Below are positions 17,247 to 24,310 of a stretch of 64,000 nucleotides of DNA, one piece after another. The DNA lies in assembly GCA_017468865.1 (NCBI GenBank), contig JAFUHM010000082.1:1-64000 (forward strand), written 5' to 3'. The position numbers and the translations under genes are program-made. Within the stretch, counting starts at the first letter, position 1. Each line of letters starts with the position of its first letter. The stretch is from Oscillospiraceae bacterium. GTDB taxonomy: Bacteria > Bacillota > Clostridia > Oscillospirales > Ruminococcaceae. The notes beneath the pieces are model-generated. The model searched no databases, was not told where the DNA came from, and saw nothing but the letters and a program-made list of their open reading frames with translations.

Positions 17247-17278
17247 AAGGCAGGACGATGACAACACCGTTCTGCCTT
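17247..17278 (+). terminator. Rho-independent terminator after the GH5 gene
   Basis: AAGGCAGGACG and CGTTCTGCCTT pair (11 bp with one G-T) and are followed by TCTGTATT. Confidence 0.72.
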
Positions 17279-17294
17279 TCTGTATTCGGTCGTC

Positions 17295-17370
17295 GGAAAA
17301 ATGTGATGATTTTCCCGAAATTTCTCGGAAAAATGTGAAATTTTAGCTTGATTTCCCTGGAAAAATGTGA
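17295..17370 (+). repeat. Three direct repeats with exact 32-bp period upstream of the two-component genes
   Basis: GGAAAAATGTGA occurs at 17295-17306, 17327-17338 and 17359-17370. Starts are exactly 32 bp apart, so all lie on the same helix face. The intervening bases are not conserved. The array lies 131 bp upstream of the -35 of the response-regulator promoter. It is one of only three recognisable items in the 348-base gap 17226-17573, along with the terminator and the degenerate hairpin repeat. Confidence 0.7.
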
Positions 17371-17373
17371 TGA

Positions 17374-17437
17374 AGCAGGCAGTGATCGGATCCGATCCGT
17401 TCATACATTTATACCGGGCATACCTGTTTTTGATCAG
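17374..17437 (-). repeat. Degenerate copy of the dispersed hairpin repeat
   Basis: The stretch CCGTTCATACATTTATACCG followed by GGCATACCTGTTTTTGATC aligns with the inverted copy at 7197-7263 (CGTTCATCCGTTTGTATCGG then GCATATGCAAAACGGCTC). The terminal hairpin is decayed: GCAGGC is present on one side only. Confidence 0.5.
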
Positions 17438-17500
17438 GAAGCAGGAAATGTTCGGGCGGGAGCTATATGCAATAGTCATATGATTTTGATATCATATCCA

Positions 17501-17529
17501 TTGCATTTTCATTTGCGGTGTGCTATAAT
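17501..17529 (+). promoter_or_regulatory. Promoter of the two-component system
   Basis: TTGCAT (17501-17506), 17 bp, TGC-TATAAT (17524-17529), 45 bp upstream of the response-regulator ATG. Confidence 0.8.
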
Positions 17530-17573
17530 AGATACAGCACAGGTTCAACTGTTTCTGACGAAAAGGAGGCAAT

Positions 17574-18257
17574 ATGCCCAAGAAAATACTTATAGTGGAC
17601 GATGAGAAGAATATACGCAGCGTCATAGCCGAGTATGCGAAGTTTGAGGGATACGAGACCGCAGAGGCGGAGGACGGTATGCAGGCCGTGGATATGTGCC
17701 GCACCAATGATTTCGACCTGATAATCATGGATATCATGATGCCCCGTCTTGACGGCTATTCCGCAGTAAGAGAGATAAACAAGATAAAGAAGATACCCGT
17801 CATCATGCTCTCCGCAAGGGGTGAGGAATATGACAAGCTCTTCGGCTTTGAGCTGGGGGTGGACGACTATGTGACCAAGCCCTTCTCTCCGAAGGAACTG
17901 CTTGCCCGCATGAGAGCCGTCATCAAGCGCACCAGTGCGGAGGAGACGGCAGAGCAGCACGAAGTCCTCACCTTTGAGGGGCTTGAGATAGACATGATAG
18001 GCAGAGAAGTCCGTGTGGACGGTCAGACCGCACAGCTCACACCCAAGGAGTACGATCTGCTCTTCTACATGGTGCGAAACAAGGGCATCGCCCTTTCCCG
18101 TGAGAAGCTCCTCGAAGAAGTATGGGGCTATGATTTCTACGGGGACGACCGCACCGTTGACACACACATCAAGATGCTGCGCAATTCCATCGGTGAATAC
18201 CGCAAGTTCATCGTCACGCTGAGAGGAATGGGTTACAAGTTCGATGCAGGAAGATAG
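17574..18257 (+). CDS. OmpR/PhoB-family response regulator
   Basis: The 227-residue product has a receiver domain (1-120) with acidic pair DD at 9-10, phosphoacceptor D53 in DLIIMDIMMP, and VTKPFSP. It also has a winged-helix DNA-binding domain (about 130-225; LTPKEYDLLFYMV, DRTVDTHIKMLR, RGMGYKF). It overlaps the downstream kinase gene by 14 bp and is its cognate partner. AAAGGAGGCAAT precedes the ATG. Target genes are unknown; the 32-bp-spaced repeats upstream of its own promoter are a possible autoregulatory site. Confidence 0.94.
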   Translation: MPKKILIVDDEKNIRSVIAEYAKFEGYETAEAEDGMQAVDMCRTNDFDLIIMDIMMPRLDGYSAVREINKIKKIPVIMLSARGEEYDKLFGFELGVDDYVTKPFSPKELLARMRAVIKRTSAEETAEQHEVLTFEGLEIDMIGREVRVDGQTAQLTPKEYDLLFYMVRNKGIALSREKLLEEVWGYDFYGDDRTVDTHIKMLRNSIGEYRKFIVTLRGMGYKFDAGR

Positions 18258-19665
18258 ACCCCGCAAGGGACTGCGCTACGCCGTACACAGCGTCCGGTTC
18301 ACGGTATGGATATACTTTGCCATATTCATCATCGCCATTCTGGTGCTCATGTGGATCACCTTCATCATGACCCTTGAGACCAACTACAAGAACCGCCGCC
18401 GTGCCGACATCAATACCGCAGCCGCATATATAACCGAGCATATCGAGAGCGGCAGCCTTACCAGCCGCAAGCTGTACGACCTTGCTTACAGCTATGATAT
18501 GTGTATCGTCATACAGGATAAGTTCGGCATCACTCTCTATTCCTATGATGTTTCCCCCGGCAGGTGTCTTATCCACGGTTCGGCGGAGTCAGAGCTGTCG
18601 GAGTACCGCAGGAAGGCAGAGGAGAAAGGCTCCTTCTACACCCAGATACGGAGCCTTGACACAGGCACGGAGAATATGCTCTATGTCAGCACTCTGGGAG
18701 CCGAGGAGACCCTGGGCTACCTGATGATAAACACATCCACCGAGCCTATCCAGTCCACCGTCAACGTCATCAGGGCGCAGATGATACAGATAAGCCTTGC
18801 CATGCTGATACTGGGATTCGGCATATCCATATTCCTGTCAAGGCTCATCTCCACCCCCATCACACGGATAACCCGTTCGGCGGAGAAGCTCGGACAGGGC
18901 GATCACAACGTCCAGTTCAACGGCAAAGGCTACAACGAGACCGAACAGCTTGCCCGCACCCTGAACTTCGCCTCGGAGGAGATAACCAAGGTGGATACCA
19001 TGCGCCGTGACCTCATGGCGAATATATCCCACGATCTGCGGACGCCCCTGACTATGGTGAAGGCATATGCGGAGATGATACGGGATCTGTCGGGTGACGA
19101 CCCTGTGAAGCGTGATGAGCATCTGGGCATCATCATCGAGGAAAGCGACCGTCTGGCGGCACTGGTCAACGACATCCTCGACCTGACCAAGCTGGAGAAC
19201 GGCGGTTCGGAGCTCGATCTTCAGGAGTTTGACTTAGGCTCCCGCATCAGCTCCATCATGACACGCTATACCATACTGTCCGAGCGTGACGGTTACAGCT
19301 TCTATGTATCCGTGCCCGACGGCATCACCGTAAAAGCCGACCCCATCAAGTTCGATCAGGTGATATACAATCTTGTCAACAATGCTGTCAACTATTCGGG
19401 CGACGGCAAGGAGATCTATGTCACGGCAGTCCGGATGGAGAACGGGACGGAGATCTCCGTCACCGACACGGGCGAGGGCATATCAAAGGAACTTCTCCCC
19501 CTCATCTTCGACCGCTACTACCGTGCGGAGAAGTCAAAGCGTGAAGTCATAGGCACGGGACTGGGACTTTCCATAGTCAAGCAGATACTCATCATGCACG
19601 GCTTTGAATTCGGTGTCCGCTCGGAGGAGGGCGTAGGCAGCACATTCTGGTTCAGGACAAAATGA
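18244..19665 (+). CDS. Sensor histidine kinase
   Basis: The 473-residue kinase has a first membrane helix (about 20-43), an extracytoplasmic sensor region (about 44-175) with no recognised family, a second helix (about 178-200) and a HAMP domain. HisKA follows (NISHDLRTPLTMV, phospho-His near 262), then HATPase_c: NNAVNY (N box), DTGEGIS (G1), FDRYYRAEKS (F box) and GTGLGLSI (G2). It is co-transcribed with the response regulator at 17574. The signal sensed is unknown. Confidence 0.93.
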   Translation: MQEDRPRKGLRYAVHSVRFTVWIYFAIFIIAILVLMWITFIMTLETNYKNRRRADINTAAAYITEHIESGSLTSRKLYDLAYSYDMCIVIQDKFGITLYSYDVSPGRCLIHGSAESELSEYRRKAEEKGSFYTQIRSLDTGTENMLYVSTLGAEETLGYLMINTSTEPIQSTVNVIRAQMIQISLAMLILGFGISIFLSRLISTPITRITRSAEKLGQGDHNVQFNGKGYNETEQLARTLNFASEEITKVDTMRRDLMANISHDLRTPLTMVKAYAEMIRDLSGDDPVKRDEHLGIIIEESDRLAALVNDILDLTKLENGGSELDLQEFDLGSRISSIMTRYTILSERDGYSFYVSVPDGITVKADPIKFDQVIYNLVNNAVNYSGDGKEIYVTAVRMENGTEISVTDTGEGISKELLPLIFDRYYRAEKSKREVIGTGLGLSIVKQILIMHGFEFGVRSEEGVGSTFWFRTK

Positions 19666-19674
19666 ACATACGAT

Positions 19675-19701
19675 AAGCCCCATCGAACAGCGATGGGGCT
19701 T
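19675..19701. terminator. Bidirectional terminator between convergent genes
   Basis: AAGCCCCATCG and CGATGGGGCTT form an 11-bp perfect stem with a 5-base loop. The site lies between the kinase stop and the stop of the minus-strand LRR gene. Confidence 0.85.
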
Positions 19702-19716
19702 GATCTTTACTTTGGA

Positions 19717-21597
19717 TCAGGTAGTATAGAGAACTACGTCAGAATCCACGAGACCGCTTCTTACAGCGATAGCTCTTATCTCCTTGCCGCTTCCCACGGA
19801 AACTACGCAGTCGTTGGACCACTTGTTGTCCGTGCCAAGGGCGATCTTTCCGTTTACCACACGCAGCTTGTTGTCGATGCCGTGCTTTATCACGGGAGTC
19901 GTGCCGTCGGTGGTGTAGATGATGAAGGAGTCCTTGTCGGTGCAGAATATCCTGTACTTGTCGGTGCCGCTCTTTACCACTCTCGGTGTCACTATCTTGA
20001 TGTTGTTGAAGCCGTACTTGGATACGCCGTCGCTCCATGCACCGTTCTTGTAGGAACGGCAGTAGAGGGCATACTTGCCGGGGTCATCGATGTATACGGT
20101 GGTGCCGGGCTTGACGTGCTTGCTCTTGAGGGTGGTCGCAGATGTGCCTATCTCATAGTAGATCTCCACGCTGGGATCGGGGCAGTTGAATGTTACGAGT
20201 CTGCCGCCGAATACATGAGTAGCGGAGTATACGGGCTTAGCCACATAGGGCTTGTCTATGATTATTCTGGTAACAGGTCCCCATGCTCCGTCATCATATG
20301 CACGCAGATATACAGAACCGTAGTAGTAGCCGAAGTCAACGGTGCCGCCGTTTGCTACGCTCGGGTCATCCGTGGTAAGGGTGGAGCGGTTCTCAAGGGT
20401 GTAGTAGATGCGTACATCGGGATGATCCGAAGTGAGGACAGCCGATGTGCCCGTATCGGTCTTGGTCAGATCATAGTCAACTGTGGCATCGGTGCGGGCA
20501 GCCATTCCCAGAGGGCAGGTGATGTCGTAGCAGTAGCCGCTCCTGTTGAGGGGATAGTAGTACTTCTCATTTGTGGGAAGATCTCCTACTCCGGTATAAT
20601 CCGAGGCGAGAGTGCCGTTGGGGATGTGGATGTGGGTCAGGGGATCACCGTAGAACGCACGGTCTCCGATGTCGGTCACGCCCGAGGAAATGTCGAGGTA
20701 CTTCAGACGAGAGCAGTCAGCGAAGGCTTCCTTGTCTATCTTTGAGATATTTGCGGGGACGGTAAGAGCCTCAACTGCGGAGCAGTGAGCAAATACGCCC
20801 TCGGGAAGCACGCTTATGCCGCCGGGTATGTTTATCTGTGTGAGGGAGGAGCATCCGTCGAATGCGTGTACGCCTATGGTCTGCACGGTGTCGGGGATGT
20901 TTGCGTAGGTCATTGCGGAGCAGTCATAGAAGGCATATGCGCCGATGGTGGTAGTTCCCTCGGGGATGTCTATGCCCGTAAGACCGGAGCAGTTGTAGAA
21001 TGCACGCTCATCAACGGTGAGCAGGTTCTTGGGAAGTGTGACGCTGACAAGAGACGAATCGTTCTCAAAGGCAGACTTTCCTATCCTTGTGACAGCATCG
21101 GGTATCTGTGCGTTGACAAGACCTGCGCAGTTCTCGAATGCGAAGTCATCAATGACGGTCACGCTGTCGGGGAGGTCTATGTCCTCGAGCTTGCGGCAGT
21201 TGTTGAATGCGTACTTGCCGATGGTGCGCACCGTGTCGGGAAGTGATACATCTGTGATGGATGTGCAGTCAGCAAAGGCATAGTCGCCCACGGAGGTCAC
21301 GCCGTTGACATACACGACCTTTATCATATCACGGTATTTGTAGAAGGGGGAGGTGTGGAGAGCATAGTCTTCCATCTTGCCCGAGCCGGCGATGACCAGG
21401 TCGCCGTTGGTGTAGAGCTTCCATGTGGCGGAAGTGCCGCAGGTACCCTCATCCAGCTTTACCAAAGCGTTGAATACAGCCTCATCGGTGGAAAGCACCT
21501 CAGTCTGTGTCTCCTGTCCCTCTGCTCTGACTCCTGCGGCAGCGCTCATGCACACGCAGACAGCTGCAGCCAGGGCAGCCAGTTTCTTTTTGTTCAT
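19717..21597 (-). CDS. Secreted BspA-type leucine-rich-repeat protein
   Basis: The 626-residue product has a signal peptide (to about residue 26) and an N-terminal lead-in. About ten LRR_5 repeats follow (about 100-330; pattern I.vs.P.tVt.IG.yAF.nCs.L). The C-terminal half has the same FGGRxVTF and YIIYTTDGTxP modules as the two neighbouring surface proteins, the latter resembling chitobiase C-terminal (CHB_HEX_C_1-like) folds. There is no sorting motif or membrane anchor. A role in adhesion or substrate binding is likely but not shown. AAAGGATGGTTCG precedes the ATG, and a separate promoter lies at 21634-21662. Confidence 0.88.
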   Translation of the reverse strand: MNKKKLAALAAAVCVCMSAAAGVRAEGQETQTEVLSTDEAVFNALVKLDEGTCGTSATWKLYTNGDLVIAGSGKMEDYALHTSPFYKYRDMIKVVYVNGVTSVGDYAFADCTSITDVSLPDTVRTIGKYAFNNCRKLEDIDLPDSVTVIDDFAFENCAGLVNAQIPDAVTRIGKSAFENDSSLVSVTLPKNLLTVDERAFYNCSGLTGIDIPEGTTTIGAYAFYDCSAMTYANIPDTVQTIGVHAFDGCSSLTQINIPGGISVLPEGVFAHCSAVEALTVPANISKIDKEAFADCSRLKYLDISSGVTDIGDRAFYGDPLTHIHIPNGTLASDYTGVGDLPTNEKYYYPLNRSGYCYDITCPLGMAARTDATVDYDLTKTDTGTSAVLTSDHPDVRIYYTLENRSTLTTDDPSVANGGTVDFGYYYGSVYLRAYDDGAWGPVTRIIIDKPYVAKPVYSATHVFGGRLVTFNCPDPSVEIYYEIGTSATTLKSKHVKPGTTVYIDDPGKYALYCRSYKNGAWSDGVSKYGFNNIKIVTPRVVKSGTDKYRIFCTDKDSFIIYTTDGTTPVIKHGIDNKLRVVNGKIALGTDNKWSNDCVVSVGSGKEIRAIAVRSGLVDSDVVLYTT

Positions 21598-21633
21598 CGA
21601 ACCATCCTTTCATGAATTGAATTATAAAAATAC

Positions 21634-21662
21634 ATTATAAGCTTGTTTGATACCGCTGACAG
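21634..21662 (-). promoter_or_regulatory. Probable promoter of the LRR gene
   Basis: On the minus strand CTGTCA (21662-21657), 17 bp, TATAAT (21639-21634); a second TATAAT lies 15 bp further down. No TGn. It would let the LRR gene be transcribed apart from the operon above. Confidence 0.6.
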
Positions 21663-21669
21663 CATCGCA

Positions 21670-24300
21670 TTATGAGCCTGTCAGCCGTATGCGGAGTTCT
21701 TCACTGTCCGCAAAGCCGCTCCTTACACCTACCGCCCGTATCTTCATGCCCACGCTTCCGGGGATCATTGCCTTTCCCTTTACCCTTGTGCCGTTGGTCA
21801 TCGAGGGAGCGGTTTCATCGGTGGTGTATATGATGTAGCTTTCGGGAGTGGAGGAACCTATGACAAGGTATGTTCCCTCCTGTGAGACGGTGGGCTTGTT
21901 TACCGTGGGTATCTTGAGTATCAGCCGTGACACCGCCGACCATCTGCCCTTGTAATATGCCTTGGCATATACGGTGCAGTAGTCGTTGAACCTGACTGTT
22001 CCGCCTGCCTTCACGCTGCTGCATGACAGGCCTATGTCTGATGAGGAAGTCGAATAGTATATATCCGCATCGGAGTAATAGTTTTTGAATGTGACATCCC
22101 TGCCGCCGAAGGCATTTGTCACGCTGAAGGACGGCGGATAGAACAGGGTGTCAAATCTCATCTGTGTGCAGTCGCTGTTGGTAAAGCAGCTCCGCACCGC
22201 TATCGCACGCAGTATGGTGACTTCCGTCACATCCACGGATACCTTGCGGCTCGACCATATGCCGTTTGTCAGCGAAGGCTCCGTCCCGTCCGTGGTATAG
22301 ATGATGAAGCAGTCGGGAGTCGTGGTGGTGATGGTGCATATATTGCGGTTTTGGCTGATGACGGGGGTATTTACCTTCGGTATCTTCAGTATCAGTCTGC
22401 ACGGAACGCCCCAGATGCCGTCGATATATGTGCGTGCGTAGACCGTGCCGTAGTAGTCCTCAAACAGCACCGTATCGCCTGCCCTTACATGGGGGTCGTT
22501 TTCGGTGAGGGTGGAGGTGTTGGCTTGTGTATAGTAGATGAGCGCATCCTTGTGATCGGAGGAGAAAGTCACGTTCCTGCCGCCGAACACACCCTTGACC
22601 GTGAAGGACACGGCAGTATGCGCAAGGGTGATCTTGTTGTACTCACAGTTCGGATCGTCACAGCCGCCGAACCGGTCGAGCACATGGAATATATTTTCAT
22701 TCGCAGGCAGTCCGTACTTCCCTGCAAAGGCGGAGACTTCCGCACCGCTGTAAAGGTGGATATGGCTTATCACCGCATCCTGAAAGGCCGTATCGGAAAG
22801 CACTGCGCTCTCGGGTATGTATAATGTGGAAACGGATGTGCCTGCAAAGGCATTCTCTCCCACCGTGCAGCCCTCGGGGATGTCAAAGTATAAGAGGGAG
22901 AGGGAGCAGAATGCGTTATTTCCTATGCGGCTGCACTGCCCGTTAAAGACTATCTCCTTTATCTCATCGGCAGATCCCGTCCAGGGTGCCTCATCAAAGT
23001 CATACATCGCACCTGTGCCCGTCAGGGTGAGAGTCCCCTCGGAATATGACCATTCCATGTCATCGCCGCAGGAGCCGCTGCTTTCCGCAGGTCCATCGGG
23101 GGGATCGTCGGGGTCAGTCGGTCCAACGGGAGGATCATCACCCGGATCGCCGCCTGTGCCGCCGGGGGCTTCGCCGTAGTCATAGCTACATTCGGGAAGT
23201 GTCACCCCCGAGTACAGTACAAAGTCCTCATTCACGGTGTGCATACCGTTGCCGTCAAGTTCCTCAAATGAGGCGGTGGAGCGGTTGAGCCAATCGGGGT
23301 CGGTGCCTGTGGTGTCATACCATGTGGCATCGTATTCGTACCACACGCCGTCAAGTTTTATGCGGTTCCATGCGTGGGCTGTCGCCGCACTCCTGTGTGA
23401 AGTCACGAGAATGCTGTCCAGTCCCAACTTGCGGCAGAAGTAGTTCACCGTCATCGCATAGCCTGTGCAGACCGACTGCCCGTATATCATAGGGGTAAGT
23501 ATGGACTGATAGGTAAGAGGATTTCCGCTCTTATCGACTATGCCATCGTCCGACATCGCCCTGTAATCTACGTTCTCGGCGATGACCTTTGCGATGTTGA
23601 GTTCCTTTTCGGCGGCGGTGGTGCCTGCATCTATCTGTGCGAGCCATTCCTCTGCGACTGCATCTATCCTGTCCCTGAGGTCGTGCCTGTCGTCAGGGTC
23701 TCTGCAAGGGGTATTAGACATCAGCCCTATCTGCGATGGGTTGCTGCCGTTGGAATATCCCACCTGTGATGCCAGGTAGAAATATTCGGGGTTTGAGTAG
23801 AAAAATGCCCAGTAAGTCTGCAGAAGCTCATCAGACGTCATGGCGGCATCCACGGAGACTATGTTGAAAAATCCCTGACTTGTCACCGAACTCGTGTTAT
23901 CCGACATATACTGTGCGCAGGCATCCCCCAGGGCATCATACATCGTCTTCTGATCGTCCGACAGAAAATCATAGTAGAAGCCGTGGACGGAGTTTGATGA
24001 GCTCATGAATAAGGCTGTCTGCGTATCAAGGGGGCCCTCGCCCGCATCCTCGTTCGCCAGTGCGATGGCACGCTCAAGGATCTCAAATTCCTCGGGCGTA
24101 AGCTCTGTGCCATGGCAGCCGTCAGCCGATCCGCTTACCTTTTCACTGATGATCCTTGTCTGCTCGAGTATCTCTTCATCGCTCATATCCTCTGCCTGAG
24201 ATACGGGCGCCTGCTCCGTGACATCGGCGGATACCGATGTCACGAGGGAGGACATCAGAAGGGCTGCTGTTAATACAGATAATATCTTTCTCCGAGGCAT
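21670..24300 (-). CDS. Secreted transglutaminase-like / LRR / CHB_HEX-like repeat protein
   Basis: The 876-residue product has a signal peptide (to about 27) and a helical N-terminal domain shared with its upstream paralogue (ending near HGFYYDFLSDDQK). A transglutaminase-like domain (about 170-370) carries Cys in SVCTGYA, His in AHAWNRI and Asp in YEYDATWYD. After a Gly/Pro/Asp linker comes a short LRR region (about 420-540), then two A-B module pairs to the end (A: FGGRxVTF...LILKIP; B: VNTPxI...IIYTTDGTEPS...AVRSxFTNS). AAGGAGGTTTGT lies before the ATG, 10 bp after the stop of the upstream gene. It could be a cross-linking or proteolytic surface enzyme; the substrate is unknown. Confidence 0.88.
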   Translation of the reverse strand: MPRRKILSVLTAALLMSSLVTSVSADVTEQAPVSQAEDMSDEEILEQTRIISEKVSGSADGCHGTELTPEEFEILERAIALANEDAGEGPLDTQTALFMSSSNSVHGFYYDFLSDDQKTMYDALGDACAQYMSDNTSSVTSQGFFNIVSVDAAMTSDELLQTYWAFFYSNPEYFYLASQVGYSNGSNPSQIGLMSNTPCRDPDDRHDLRDRIDAVAEEWLAQIDAGTTAAEKELNIAKVIAENVDYRAMSDDGIVDKSGNPLTYQSILTPMIYGQSVCTGYAMTVNYFCRKLGLDSILVTSHRSAATAHAWNRIKLDGVWYEYDATWYDTTGTDPDWLNRSTASFEELDGNGMHTVNEDFVLYSGVTLPECSYDYGEAPGGTGGDPGDDPPVGPTDPDDPPDGPAESSGSCGDDMEWSYSEGTLTLTGTGAMYDFDEAPWTGSADEIKEIVFNGQCSRIGNNAFCSLSLLYFDIPEGCTVGENAFAGTSVSTLYIPESAVLSDTAFQDAVISHIHLYSGAEVSAFAGKYGLPANENIFHVLDRFGGCDDPNCEYNKITLAHTAVSFTVKGVFGGRNVTFSSDHKDALIYYTQANTSTLTENDPHVRAGDTVLFEDYYGTVYARTYIDGIWGVPCRLILKIPKVNTPVISQNRNICTITTTTPDCFIIYTTDGTEPSLTNGIWSSRKVSVDVTEVTILRAIAVRSCFTNSDCTQMRFDTLFYPPSFSVTNAFGGRDVTFKNYYSDADIYYSTSSSDIGLSCSSVKAGGTVRFNDYCTVYAKAYYKGRWSAVSRLILKIPTVNKPTVSQEGTYLVIGSSTPESYIIYTTDETAPSMTNGTRVKGKAMIPGSVGMKIRAVGVRSGFADSEELRIRLTGS

Positions 24301-24310
24301 ACAAACCTCC

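Noticed and set aside
17295-17370. 32-bp periodic repeats as a CRISPR remnant
   Set aside because: Only 12 bp of each 32-bp period is conserved, there are three copies, and no cas gene is present. Operator-like repeats fit better.
19693-20745. 350-codon open frame opposite the LRR gene
   Set aside because: It begins inside the terminator hairpin and only mirrors the repetitive LRR coding sequence.
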